Source: Flavobacterium pectinovorum (GTDB lineage Bacteria; Bacteroidota; Bacteroidia; Flavobacteriales; Flavobacteriaceae). From it: a DNA stretch of 64,000 nt. Below the pieces are notes generated by a model, which was given only the letters and a program-made list of their open reading frames with translations, was not told the origin of the DNA and did not search any database. Every line of letters starts with the position of its first letter. Position 1 is the first letter of the stretch. Positions 1 through 8,478 of this stretch are shown piece by piece. The translations under genes were made by a program, and so were the position numbers. Location: the NCBI RefSeq assembly GCF_006438875.1, contig NZ_RCZH01000009.1, positions 15,636 through 79,635 of the forward strand, given 5' to 3'.

Positions 1-48
1 TAAGAATAATAAAAAAGGAAGAAGATTGAGATGGGAAAGATATATTTT

Positions 49-83
49 AACTAGAACTGCTCATCTTATGAGCAGTTCTAGTT
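49..83. terminator. Strong palindromic hairpin after the Roadblock gene pair
   Basis: A perfect 16-bp stem (49-64 pairs with 68-83) with a 3-nt loop lies just past the stop codon of the leftward gene at 98-478. There is no long T-tract on either side, so it may act as an RNA 3'-end stabiliser or as a bidirectional terminator. Confidence 0.6.
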
Positions 84-97
84 AATAAAAATAAAGA

Positions 98-478
98 TTA
101 AGCTAAGTTTTTTTCTAATTCTAATTTGTGTTTTCTTAAAATAGCTCTAGTCATTCCTAAGTTAGCCTTAGTAGAATCTGCTGCAAGATAAATCATGAAC
201 TTTTTGTTTGGGGAAATGTCAATAATGTGAATTTGATTAGAAAGTGTAATCAAAATATCTTCAATTTCCTGATTTAAATTTAAGGCTTTTACAGCGCTTA
301 ATTTTGCTTTTACAACTTCCAGGTTGTAAGCTGCTGCAAGTTCAGGGTCAAAGCCTGGATCTACTGTTAAGTTTCCAAAGCTCAATCCTGATTCAATTTC
401 GGTTACAGCTACTGCTATAAAACCATTTACGTTGGTTTTCATTTCATTTAAAAACACGTTTAAGAAGTCGTTACTCAT
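98..478 (-). CDS. Roadblock-like companion protein, copy A
   Basis: A 126-residue soluble protein with no signal peptide or membrane segment. Its pattern (strand at 18-38, long helix around 44-68, strands at 72-87 and 91-100, then a helix) resembles the small Roadblock/LC7 alpha-beta fold, though sequence alone does not prove the family. It has a close paralogue at 12143-12517: both share blocks such as NGFIAV, AYNLEVVKAKL, DILITL, QIHIID and TKANLG, about 60-65 percent identical by eye. It follows a clear Roadblock gene (513-869) on the same strand, 34 bp apart, so the two are probably co-transcribed and may form a heterodimer. In bacteria such proteins usually partner small Ras-like GTPases (MglA type); none is visible in the window. 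Confidence 0.75.
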   Translation of the reverse strand: MSNDFLNVFLNEMKTNVNGFIAVAVTEIESGLSFGNLTVDPGFDPELAAAYNLEVVKAKLSAVKALNLNQEIEDILITLSNQIHIIDISPNKKFMIYLAADSTKANLGMTRAILRKHKLELEKNLA

Positions 479-512
479 AATTTAGTGGGTTTGTTGGGTT
501 AATAGATTTATG

Positions 513-869
513 TTATTTTAATAGGGAATTCTTACTTAACTCAGTAGCTACTTCATCCGTTGATCGCATTAACAGACCAAGATTGCTTCCGTCTTTAGAA
601 AAAGCAATTATAAAATTTGTACCGCTTATTTTGTTTCCGATCACAACGCCTTCGGAGGTTTTTAAGAAGAGTTGTTTTAATGCGCCTTTATCTAAATCGA
701 TTAAAAATTTTTCGCTCATAGATAAAATTGCCGCGCTCATTGCTGCAATACTGTCTCCGTAATCCAGGTGAAGAGAAGTGATTAGTTTTCCTTTTCCATT
801 TAGAATTAATGCAGCGCTGGATTTTGTGTTAACTAAAAAAGCGTTTAAGGTGGTAGTGATTTCATTCAT
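513..869 (-). CDS. Roadblock/LC7 domain protein, copy A
   Basis: A 118-residue cytosolic protein matching the Roadblock/LC7 (dynein light chain, MglB-like) fold: strand AALILNGKGKLITS near 19-32, helix with AAMSAAILSMSEKF around 42-55, strands LKQLFLKTSEGVVIGNKI and FIIAFSKDGSNLGLLMR, then a C-terminal helix. Family members dimerise and regulate or scaffold small GTPases in polarity and gliding; a role here is inference. It is the first gene of a leftward pair with 98-478 and diverges from the small gene at 1049. The paralogue at 11803-12123 keeps the same arrangement but is only about 30 percent identical, so the two copies have drifted or specialised. Confidence 0.85.
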   Translation of the reverse strand: MNEITTTLNAFLVNTKSSAALILNGKGKLITSLHLDYGDSIAAMSAAILSMSEKFLIDLDKGALKQLFLKTSEGVVIGNKISGTNFIIAFSKDGSNLGLLMRSTDEVATELSKNSLLK

Positions 870-1048
870 ATTTTGTAGGAGTTGGGAGAGTTATTAAAAA
901 TAATTCATTGTCGTATCTTATGAGTGATAAATATAGCTTTTTTAGATAAACAAGTGTTAATTTTTATTAACAAATTTAAATTAATTTATGTATTATTGTA
1001 ATACCAAAACATTACTGATTTTATTATTTACTATAAACAACTTGTACT

Positions 1049-1264
1049 ATGGCTAAAGTTTTGAAATTTAAAGAAGTTAACTCTGATGTTGAGCATAGAA
1101 TGAAAGAATTTGAAAAGATACGTATCAAGTTCAAAGCGGATGTGAAAAAGGCTGAAGCTAAAAAACCAACTGACGGAAAAGAAGGTAAAGGATTGCTTAA
1201 ATCTATATCAGATTTTTTTACTGATAGTCCAAAAGCACCGGCGAAACCAGTTGTCAAAAAATAA
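1049..1264 (+). CDS. Small lysine-rich protein next to Roadblock module A
   Basis: A 71-residue, strongly basic, probably cytosolic protein that I do not recognise. It has a helical N-terminal half with MKEFEKIRIKFK (about 18-29), a Lys/Ala/Pro linker, a hydrophobic patch GKGLLKSISDFF near 45-57 and a Lys/Pro tail. It is transcribed divergently from the Roadblock pair and ends before a clear terminator at 1322-1347. A 47-residue protein in the same relative position beside the second Roadblock module (11373-11516) shares a weak pattern: KF with basic and Ile/Phe-Arg residues, a polar linker, then KG plus hydrophobics and KxI. The ORF on the opposite strand over the same bases is a shadow. Confidence 0.65.
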   Translation: MAKVLKFKEVNSDVEHRMKEFEKIRIKFKADVKKAEAKKPTDGKEGKGLLKSISDFFTDSPKAPAKPVVKK

Positions 1265-1321
1265 CTTACACATGAAATTTAATCTAAACTAAATGTGGTT
1301 TGATTTTATTACAAAAGAATT

Positions 1322-1347
1322 AACGCTCCATTAGGGGCGTTTTTTTT
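1322..1347 (+). terminator. Rho-independent terminator
   Basis: An 8-bp stem (1322-1329 with 1334-1341, one G-T pair) with loop ATTA runs into an uninterrupted T-tract. It closes the small gene at 1049-1264 and insulates lspA. Confidence 0.85.
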
Positions 1348-1358
1348 GATTAAATTGC

Positions 1359-1366
1359 TATTTTTG
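1359..1366 (+). promoter_or_regulatory. Bacteroidota -7 box for lspA
   Basis: TATTTTTG matches the Flavobacterium -7 consensus TAnnTTTG and lies 20 nt before the lspA ATG. No well-spaced -33 TTG is obvious. Confidence 0.55.
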
Positions 1367-1386
1367 CCGCATCAAAAAATAATAAA

Positions 1387-1992
1387 ATGACATTACGAAA
1401 AGCGTATTTCCTTATATTCTTAGTTTTAATTGTTGATCAGCTTTCTAAAATCTATGTAAAAACAAATTTTGTTTTAGGTGAAGAAGTAAAGGTGATGGGT
1501 GCTGAGTGGTTCAAAATTCATTTTATCGAAAATGAAGGAATGGCTTGGGGAACAAAAATTCCCGGAGAATATGGCAAATTGATTTTGACAGTTTTTAGAA
1601 TTTTTGCCGTTTTCGGAATTGGGTATTGGTTAGCCGATGCAATAAAAAAACGTCATTCTACTTATTTGGTCGTAGCTATTGCATTAATCTTTGCGGGCGC
1701 GGCAGGAAATATTATCGATTCTGTGTTTTACGGAGTAATTTTCGATGACAGTACACACAACCTGGCAACTCTTTTTTCGCCAACTCCATACGGATCATGG
1801 TTTCATGGTTTGGTAGTAGATATGTTTTATTTCCCTATTTGGGAAGGAAATCTGCCAACTTGGTTACCAATATTTGGAGGTAAGCATTTTGCTTTTTTCA
1901 ATGCAATTTTTAACGTAGCCGATATGGCGATTTCAACAGGAGTTGGGATCTTGCTGGTTTTCAATAAAAGAGCATTTCCAAAAACAACATAA
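1387..1992 (+). CDS. lspA: Lipoprotein signal peptidase (SPase II)
   Basis: A 201-residue inner-membrane aspartic protease that removes the signal peptide from diacylglyceryl-prolipoproteins. Conserved blocks are VDQLSKIYVK in the first helix, NEGMAWG (the NxGaaFG block), GAAGNIID with the first catalytic Asp, VVDMFYF, and FNVADMAIS with the second catalytic Asp. At least four membrane helices are visible. It is longer than the roughly 160-residue proteobacterial enzyme because of the insert between the GNxxD and FNxAD blocks, which is usual in Flavobacteria. The gene appears monocistronic; many lipoproteins in this window (SusD and the genes at 16465, 46241 and 48100) would be its substrates. 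Confidence 0.95.
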   Translation: MTLRKAYFLIFLVLIVDQLSKIYVKTNFVLGEEVKVMGAEWFKIHFIENEGMAWGTKIPGEYGKLILTVFRIFAVFGIGYWLADAIKKRHSTYLVVAIALIFAGAAGNIIDSVFYGVIFDDSTHNLATLFSPTPYGSWFHGLVVDMFYFPIWEGNLPTWLPIFGGKHFAFFNAIFNVADMAISTGVGILLVFNKRAFPKTT

Positions 1993-2021
1993 CTAGTTTT
2001 TAAAATTCCAATCTCGAAGCG

Positions 2022-2244
2022 CAATGTCATTAAGTTAAGCTTTTGAAAAATAAAATTATTGCAAATCAAATCCGTTTTTATCCGCGTTTTTACGAAGTAA
2101 ATCTGTTATATCCGCGTCAAAATTAGACACTGATTTTACTGATTCGCTAAAGCGAAAACGCTGATAAAAACGGATTTTTCTAATTATTTTCTGGATTAAA
2201 TTGTTAAGTGATTTTATAGATTTCCCCTTGACTTAATGAAATTG
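2022..2244. repeat. MITE-like dispersed repeat, family 1 copy 1
   Basis: This 223-bp element is over 90 percent identical by eye to 18043-18262, in the same orientation. Its ends, CAATGTCATTAAGTTAAG and CTTGACTTAATGAAATTG, are imperfect inverted repeats, and a second inner inverted repeat (near 2067-2090 and 2154-2180) makes a long hairpin. It contains no ORF. Confidence 0.8.
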
Positions 2245-2260
2245 CCCGCAACGTCGGGAT

Positions 2261-2371
2261 AAATTCCAAATTCCAATATCTGTAGCCAGGAAAGCTTCAA
2301 ATATTGGAATTTGGAATTTTATATTATTGGGATTTACATTTAGGGCTTGCAGATATTGGAATTTGGAATTT
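2261..2371. repeat. Three copies of a 19-bp repeat, one inverted
   Basis: AAATTCCAAATTCCAATAT at 2261-2279 occurs as a perfect reverse complement at 2301-2319 and again at 2353-2371. It fills the rest of the lspA-addA gap (1993-2428), which otherwise holds only the 223-bp repeat and a weak promoter-like TATTTTTA near 2403. Confidence 0.7.
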
Positions 2372-2428
2372 TACATAATGGGGATTTAATATTATTGTGT
2401 TATTTTTACCGTACGAAAAACCAAACTT

Positions 2429-5400
2429 ATGCAAAGTCCGTCTTTCTCTATATATGATGCATCGGCAGGCTCAGGAAAGACCTATACTTTGGTTAAAGAA
2501 TATCTGAAAATTATTCTTTCTTCTCCAAGAAATGATGCTTATCGAAATATTCTGGCAATAACTTTTACCAATAAAGCGGTTCACGAAATGAAAAGCCGTA
2601 TTGTTGGGAGTTTGTCTGAATTTGCAAAAGAAGAACCTTCTGCAAAAGCGGTCGACTTAATGGAGGATTTGGCTCGCGATACAGGACTTTCTATAATTAA
2701 AATCAAAACAAAATCTCAAAGTATTATTAAGCATCTTATTCATAATTATGCTGCTTTTGATATTTCTACGATCGACAAATTCACCCACAAAGTAATACGT
2801 GCTTTTGCGCACGATTTAAATTTGCCAATGACTTTTGAAGTTACATTGGATACTGAAAATTTATTGATCGAAGCGGTTGATGCAATTATTGCTCAGGCAG
2901 GACAAGATGAAACTTTGACAAAGTTGTTGATTGATTTTACGATGGAGAAAACAGACGACGATAAAAGTTGGGATGTTTCGCGTGAAATTCTGGAAACAGG
3001 AAGGTTGGTTTTGAATGAAAACAATCGAAATGAGATTTTGCATTTTCAAGACAAATCAATTGAAGAGTTTGTCGAAATAAAAAAGAAAATGCTGGGGCTG
3101 TGTAAAGATTTGGAATCTGAAAATGAAAATTTTGCCACAGAAGCACTTTCTCTAATTGATAAAAACGGAATCGATTTAAAATCGTTTTCCCGAGGTACTT
3201 TTCCTAATCATTTAGAAAGTATTCGAGATGGGAAATTTAATCCCCGAAATAAAACATTTCATGAATTTGATGATATTGCGATTAATAAAACAGCCAAAGA
3301 CAAGGCTTTAATCGAAAATATAATTCCGGAACTGCTTCAAACTTTAGAAAAAATCTATAAAAATTTCGAAAAAAGAGATTTTTACAAAGCCTTTCTGAAA
3401 AATATAACGCCACTTTCGTTACTGAATACCGTTAGTAATGAGTTGGCTAAAATTCAATCCGAACAAAATATTTTATCTATATCTGAATTTAATGCGATCA
3501 TCCATCGTGAAATTCAGAATCAACCGGCGCCTTTTATCTATGAACGATTAGGGGAAAGGTATCGTCATTTTTTTATTGATGAATTTCAGGATACTTCAGA
3601 AATGCAATGGCAAAACCTGATTCCGTTAATCGATAATTCACTTTCAGGTCAGGATGATTTTGGAAATAAAGGAACTCTGATGATTGTGGGGGATCCTAAA
3701 CAATCTATTTATCGCTGGCGCGGAGGAAAAGCAGAGCAATTTATTGAATTAAGTAAAGAGGCAAATCCTTTTAACAATCCCGATAAAGAAATAAAGCATT
3801 TAGATACAAATTATCGCAGTTATAGCGAGGTAATTGATTTTAATAATGCTTTTTTTAAATTGATGTCAACTGAATTTTCAAATGAAGATTATAAGGATTT
3901 ATACGAAAATCATAGTTTTCAGAATTCAAATTCAAAAAAAGGCGGTTATGTAAATATTTCTTTTCTTCCGATAATTGAAAAAAGTGATGCTGATGAAGAA
4001 GAAGTTGTTGAGAAATCAGATTTGTATGTTTTGGCAACTTTAAATACAATTCAAAAAGTAGTTAGTGAAGGTTTTGAATATAAAGACATCGTGATTTTGA
4101 CTCGAAAAAGAGATCAGGGAATCGCGATTGCAAATTATTTAACGGAACAGAATATTCCGCTTTTGTCTTCAGAAACCTTAATGATTCAAAATGCGACAGA
4201 AGTTCGGTTGATTGTTTATTTGTTGAAGTATCTGAATAATAGTGCTGACTTAGAATCTAAAGCTAATTTTCTGCATTTTTTGGCAACTCACAAAGAAACG
4301 AATCTGCCAATCCATGATTTTATTGCAATGGGAATGTCAAAAAGGTTTGAAGCTGATTTTGAAAAATGGCTTTTGACTTTTGATGTTTCGCTTTCTTTTG
4401 AAAACGTTCGCAAGAAATCTTTGTATGAAGCCGTTGAAATTATCATTTCGAAGTTTGTGCTTCCGGCAGAAGGAAATGCATACATTCAGTTTTTTCTGGA
4501 TATTGTTCTGGAACGGGATATTAGGAATCAAGCCGGAATAGCTGATTTTTTATATTTTTGGGATAAAAACGGTGATCGATTTAGTATTCCTTCTCCCGAA
4601 GGAAATAATGCCGTCCGGATTATGACCATTCATAAGTCAAAAGGGCTGGAGTTTCCAGTGGTTATTATGCCTTTTGCAGAAGAAGATTATAATCGAAAAC
4701 CAAAAGATAAATTATGGCTCGATACAGAAGATGTTGATTTGGATATTCCTCGAGCTTTAATTGATAATAGCAGCGCAGTTGAAGGTTTTGGAGAAAGTGC
4801 TTCGGCGGTTTTTAATCTGAAGAAACAAGAAGAGTTGTTGGATAATATCAATGTTTTGTATGTTGCATTGACTCGTGCCGAAGAACAGTTGTATGTAATC
4901 TCTCAATCTTTAAAAGAAAGAAAAGATGGCGAATTCCCGAATAACATGGCTTCTTTTTTTATTAAATATCTCATTAATGAAGGAGTTTATGATTCTGGAA
5001 GATTAGAATATGATTTTGGAAATAAAACCAGACTTTCGAATCGTGGAAGAACTGTTGATTTAGTAAAACCAATTCCTGTAGTTTCTGAAGTTTTAAATCC
5101 GAAGAATATAAAAATTGCACAACGAGAAGCCTTAATGTGGGGAACGCATCAGCAAGAAGCAATATCTTATGGAAATGTTGTGCATGAGATTTTGGCTTTT
5201 GTTAAAGATAAATCTGATGTTGATTTGGCGGTTACAAAAGCACTTGAAAATGGATTGATAAAGGTCGATCAGGTTGATCAGGTCTTAAGGACGTTGAAGG
5301 AAATTGTAAATCATTCGGAATTGAGTTTTTGTTTTGATGGAAATTACTCCATTTTAAACGAGCAGACTATAGTTCAAAAAGAAGGAAAGATTTTAAAACC

Positions 5401-5584
5401 AGACCGAATTGTGATAACCAATAATAATGAAGCTTATCTTTTGGATTATAAAACCGGACTGGCTAATCCTAAATATAAGCAACAACTTCAGGAATATCAG
5501 GATGCCATCGAAGATTTGGGATACAAAGTGTTAAAAAAAGCTCTTGTATATATAGGAACAGAAATCGATGTAGTAAATTTGTGA
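2429..5584 (+). CDS. addA: AddA/RecB-like helicase-nuclease (UvrD superfamily 1)
   Basis: A 1051-residue ATP-dependent helicase with a C-terminal RecB-type nuclease, the motor subunit for processing double-strand breaks. Helicase motifs in order: Walker A ASAGSGKT at 11-18, motif Ia ITFTNKAVHEMK, Walker B FFIDEFQDTSEMQW, motif III GDPKQSIYRWRGG, motif V TIHKSKGLEFPVV, and motif VI VLYVALTRAEEQL. The nuclease part has GNVVHEIL, KPDRIV and LLDYKTG, giving the PD-(D/E)XK metal site. The likely partner is the AddB-like protein at 8479-11244, separated here by kbl and ompA rather than adjacent. Start chosen at the only ATG before the Walker A strand. The complex should repair breaks through RecA and degrade unprotected linear DNA. 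Confidence 0.9.
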   Translation: MQSPSFSIYDASAGSGKTYTLVKEYLKIILSSPRNDAYRNILAITFTNKAVHEMKSRIVGSLSEFAKEEPSAKAVDLMEDLARDTGLSIIKIKTKSQSIIKHLIHNYAAFDISTIDKFTHKVIRAFAHDLNLPMTFEVTLDTENLLIEAVDAIIAQAGQDETLTKLLIDFTMEKTDDDKSWDVSREILETGRLVLNENNRNEILHFQDKSIEEFVEIKKKMLGLCKDLESENENFATEALSLIDKNGIDLKSFSRGTFPNHLESIRDGKFNPRNKTFHEFDDIAINKTAKDKALIENIIPELLQTLEKIYKNFEKRDFYKAFLKNITPLSLLNTVSNELAKIQSEQNILSISEFNAIIHREIQNQPAPFIYERLGERYRHFFIDEFQDTSEMQWQNLIPLIDNSLSGQDDFGNKGTLMIVGDPKQSIYRWRGGKAEQFIELSKEANPFNNPDKEIKHLDTNYRSYSEVIDFNNAFFKLMSTEFSNEDYKDLYENHSFQNSNSKKGGYVNISFLPIIEKSDADEEEVVEKSDLYVLATLNTIQKVVSEGFEYKDIVILTRKRDQGIAIANYLTEQNIPLLSSETLMIQNATEVRLIVYLLKYLNNSADLESKANFLHFLATHKETNLPIHDFIAMGMSKRFEADFEKWLLTFDVSLSFENVRKKSLYEAVEIIISKFVLPAEGNAYIQFFLDIVLERDIRNQAGIADFLYFWDKNGDRFSIPSPEGNNAVRIMTIHKSKGLEFPVVIMPFAEEDYNRKPKDKLWLDTEDVDLDIPRALIDNSSAVEGFGESASAVFNLKKQEELLDNINVLYVALTRAEEQLYVISQSLKERKDGEFPNNMASFFIKYLINEGVYDSGRLEYDFGNKTRLSNRGRTVDLVKPIPVVSEVLNPKNIKIAQREALMWGTHQQEAISYGNVVHEILAFVKDKSDVDLAVTKALENGLIKVDQVDQVLRTLKEIVNHSELSFCFDGNYSILNEQTIVQKEGKILKPDRIVITNNNEAYLLDYKTGLANPKYKQQLQEYQDAIEDLGYKVLKKALVYIGTEIDVVNL

Positions 5585-5665
5585 AAAAATTAATCAGATG
5601 TTAAAGGATTAACGTAGCTTAAGTTTTGATAAGTAGTTAATATTTAACGTTTTAAATATATTAAA

Positions 5666-6859
5666 ATGTACGGTAAAATTAAAGAGCATTTGCAAAGTGA
5701 GTTGCAAACTATTGAAGAAAATGGGATTTTTAAAAAAGAACGTATTATAACATCTGCACAAGATGCTGAAATTACGATTTCTACAGGGGAAAAGGTTTTG
5801 AACTTTTGTGCCAACAATTATTTAGGGCTTTCTTCTCATCCGGAAGTTGTTCAGGCAGCTAAAGACGCAATGGATACTCATGGTTTCGGAATGTCATCGG
5901 TTCGTTTTATTTGCGGAACACAAGATATTCATAAAACTCTGGAGAAAAAGATCTCTGATTTTTATGGTACAGAAGATACGATTCTTTATGCAGCTGCTTT
6001 TGATGCAAACGGAGGAGTTTTTGAACCTTTATTAGGAGAGAATGATGCTATAATTTCAGATAGTTTAAATCATGCTTCTATTATAGATGGTGTTCGTTTG
6101 TGTAAAGCGGCTCGCTATCGTTATGAAAATAGCAACATGCAAGACCTGGAACAGCAGTTAATAAAAGCTAATGAAGCCGGAGCACGTTTTAAATTAATTG
6201 TTACGGATGGAGTTTTCTCTATGGACGGACTTGTGGCGCCTTTGGATAAAATTTGCGATTTGGCTGATAAATATGATGCAATGGTTATGGTTGACGAATG
6301 TCACGCTGCCGGATTTATAGGTGCTACCGGTAAAGGTACACTTGAAGCAAAAGGCGTAATGGGAAGAGTTGATATTATAACAGGGACTCTTGGTAAAGCT
6401 CTTGGTGGTGCAATGGGAGGTTATACAACAGCAAAGAAAGAAATTGTTGAATTGTTGCGTCAGCGTTCAAGACCATATTTGTTTTCGAACTCACTTGCAC
6501 CGGCGATTGTTGGTGCTTCTATTAAGGTCTTTGAGCTTTTAGAAAAAGATACTACCTTAAGAGATAAACTAGAGTGGAATACAAACTACTTTAAAGAAGG
6601 AATGAAAAATGCCGGATTTGACATTATTGATGGTGATTCAGCAATTGTGCCTGTTATGTTATATGATGCAAAATTATCTCAAACGATGGCAAATGAACTT
6701 TTGAAGCAAGGAATTTATGTAATTGGCTTCTTTTTTCCTGTTGTTCCAAAAGATAAGGCAAGAATCAGAGTTCAGCTGTCAGCGGCGCATACAAAAGAAC
6801 ATTTAGACAAGGCTATAAAGGCCTTTGTATCAGTGGGACAAATGTTAAAAGTTATATAA
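5666..6859 (+). CDS. kbl: Glycine C-acetyltransferase (2-amino-3-ketobutyrate CoA ligase)
   Basis: A 397-residue PLP enzyme of the alpha-oxoamine synthase family, interconverting 2-amino-3-oxobutyrate plus CoA and glycine plus acetyl-CoA in threonine breakdown. The PLP lysine is K244 in [10 protein letters not shown], the same position as in E. coli Kbl. Other family blocks are [48 protein letters not shown] and VDECHAAGF. Length and these blocks favour Kbl over serine palmitoyltransferase or BioF. No threonine dehydrogenase gene is adjacent. It lies 81 bp after addA and 113 bp before ompA. Confidence 0.95.
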   Translation: MYGKIKEHLQSELQTIEENGIFKKERIITSAQDAEITISTGEKVLNFCANNYLGLSSHPEVVQAAKDAMDTHGFGMSSVRFICGTQDIHKTLEKKISDFYGTEDTILYAAAFDANGGVFEPLLGENDAIISDSLNHASIIDGVRLCKAARYRYENSNMQDLEQQLIKANEAGARFKLIVTDGVFSMDGLVAPLDKICDLADKYDAMVMVDECHAAGFIGATGKGTLEAKGVMGRVDIITGTLGKALGGAMGGYTTAKKEIVELLRQRSRPYLFSNSLAPAIVGASIKVFELLEKDTTLRDKLEWNTNYFKEGMKNAGFDIIDGDSAIVPVMLYDAKLSQTMANELLKQGIYVIGFFFPVVPKDKARIRVQLSAAHTKEHLDKAIKAFVSVGQMLKVI

Positions 6860-6905
6860 TTCCCACTTTGGTGAAATTTTTGTAGGTTTTTTTTAACATT
6901 TCATT

Positions 6906-6935
6906 TTGTATTTAAAAAATTTGGTGTTACTTTTG
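6906..6935 (+). promoter_or_regulatory. Canonical Flavobacterium promoter for ompA
   Basis: A -33 TTG at 6906-6908 is followed after 19 nt by the -7 box TACTTTTG at 6928-6935, 37 nt before the ATG. This is the best consensus match in the window and suits a highly expressed porin. Confidence 0.75.
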
Positions 6936-6972
6936 CTTGTAATTAACTAAATTGTAATTAAAAAAATTAAGT

Positions 6973-8415
6973 ATGAAACATCTTAACAAACTTTTAGTTG
7001 CTGTGATGATGGTGATGGGTTTAAGTTCTCACGCACAAGACAGTAACAATCCATGGGCTATCTCATTTGGAGTTAATGCAGTTGATACAAGAACCAGTTC
7101 TGGTGCAGGACACGGTTTCTTTGATCAACACTTTTCTCAGCCATTCGCTGTAAAAGACAATTGGAACATCCTTCCTTCTTTATCTTACATTGCTGTAAAT
7201 AGATATGTTGGACATGGTTTCTCTGTTGGTTTACAAGGATCTGTAAACAAAATTGATAAATTGGTTACTTTTGCTCCAACTGCTCCAGGGCATGACAACA
7301 GAGGTAATATTGTAACTAATCCTGGAGACTTAATGTATTATGGTATTGATGCTACTGTAAAGTATAGCTTCCAAGAATTAATCAAATCTAAAGTAGTTGA
7401 TCCTTCGCTATCTGTTGGTGGTGGTTATACTTTCTTTGGTGACGAAAGTTTTGGTACAGTTAACCCAGGTGCTGGTGTAACTTTTTGGTTCACAGATGCA
7501 ATTGGTCTTGAGCTTGCTACAAAATACAAATGGGCTGTTGCTGACGGTCAAGGAGATCGTTCAGTTTTCCAACATACTGCAGGTCTAGTTTTCAAATTCG
7601 GAGGTAAAGATACTGACGGAGACGGAATCTACGATAAAGATGATGCTTGTCCAGATGTTGCTGGTTTAAAACAATTCAACGGATGTCCTGATACTGACGG
7701 AGACGGAATCGTTGACGCTAGTGATGCTTGTCCAGATGTATTTGGTTTAGCTGCATTAAACGGATGTCCTGATACTGACGGAGACGGAATTGCTGATAAA
7801 GATGATGCTTGTCCAGATGTTGCTGGTTTAGCTGCTTTAAAAGGTTGTCCTGATACTGACGGTGATGGTATCGCTGACAAAGATGACAAATGTCCTACAG
7901 TTGCTGGTCCTAAAGAAAATGGTGGTTGTCCTTTCTTAGACGCTGACAAAGACGGTGTTGCTGATAAAGATGATGATTGTCCTACAGTTTACGGTCCTGC
8001 TTCAAACAGAGGATGTCCAGAAGTAACTTCTGAAGCTTTAGAAGATCTTAAAGTTCAAGCAAGAGCGGTTTACTTTAACTCAGGTAAAGCTACTTTCAAA
8101 ACAGGAGACAAAGAAACTCCAGCTAGATTGGATGCGATTAAAGAAATCCTTAAAAACTATCCAAACGCGAAATTCTCTATTGAAGGACACACAGATAGTA
8201 CAGGTTCTGTTAAAATCAACCAAAAATTATCTGAAGATAGAGCTGCTGCTGTAATGAACGCTTTAATTGAAAGAGGTGTTAATCCAGAAAACTTAGTTTC
8301 TAAAGGATTTGGATCTACTCAACCAGTTGCAAGTAACAAAACTGCTGCAGGTAAAGCACAAAACAGAAGAACAGAAATTAGACACATTGGTTCTAAATAC
8401 CAAGGTAAAATCTAA
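6973..8415 (+). CDS. OmpA-family porin with thrombospondin type 3 repeats
   Basis: A 480-residue outer-membrane protein. It has a Sec signal peptide ([22 protein letters not shown]), an N-terminal beta-barrel region to about 210, then five calcium-binding TSP type 3 repeats of the form [19 protein letters not shown] around 214-350, and a C-terminal OmpA peptidoglycan-binding domain (about 355-475) with [29 protein letters not shown] and NRRTEIRH. It tethers the outer membrane to peptidoglycan; this architecture is abundant in Flavobacteria. The near-identical TSP3 codons form a DNA-level tandem repeat at 7610-8010. A promoter lies at 6906-6935 and a terminator at 8442-8467. Confidence 0.93.
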   Translation: MKHLNKLLVAVMMVMGLSSHAQDSNNPWAISFGVNAVDTRTSSGAGHGFFDQHFSQPFAVKDNWNILPSLSYIAVNRYVGHGFSVGLQGSVNKIDKLVTFAPTAPGHDNRGNIVTNPGDLMYYGIDATVKYSFQELIKSKVVDPSLSVGGGYTFFGDESFGTVNPGAGVTFWFTDAIGLELATKYKWAVADGQGDRSVFQHTAGLVFKFGGKDTDGDGIYDKDDACPDVAGLKQFNGCPDTDGDGIVDASDACPDVFGLAALNGCPDTDGDGIADKDDACPDVAGLAALKGCPDTDGDGIADKDDKCPTVAGPKENGGCPFLDADKDGVADKDDDCPTVYGPASNRGCPEVTSEALEDLKVQARAVYFNSGKATFKTGDKETPARLDAIKEILKNYPNAKFSIEGHTDSTGSVKINQKLSEDRAAAVMNALIERGVNPENLVSKGFGSTQPVASNKTAAGKAQNRRTEIRHIGSKYQGKI

Positions 8416-8441
8416 TTTACTTTCTAAATAAATTTTAAAAG

Positions 8442-8467
8442 CCATTCTTAATTGAATGGCTTTTTTT
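8442..8467 (+). terminator. ompA terminator
   Basis: An 8-bp stem, AGCCATTC with GAATGGCT, loop TTAATT, followed by a T-run. It overlaps the first possible addB start at 8452, which is one reason to reject that start. Confidence 0.9.
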
Positions 8468-8478
8468 ATTTTTATCAA

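Noticed and set aside
7629..7949. 106-residue minus-strand ORF
   Set aside because: Shadow of the TSP3 repeat codons of ompA.
7610..8010. Tandem DNA repeats that look like a CRISPR or minisatellite
   Set aside because: They are in frame and encode thrombospondin type 3 repeats of the ompA product, so the repetition is protein-level.
8452..8478. Upstream start of addB
   Set aside because: It lies within the ompA terminator hairpin; the next ATG at 8479 is better placed.
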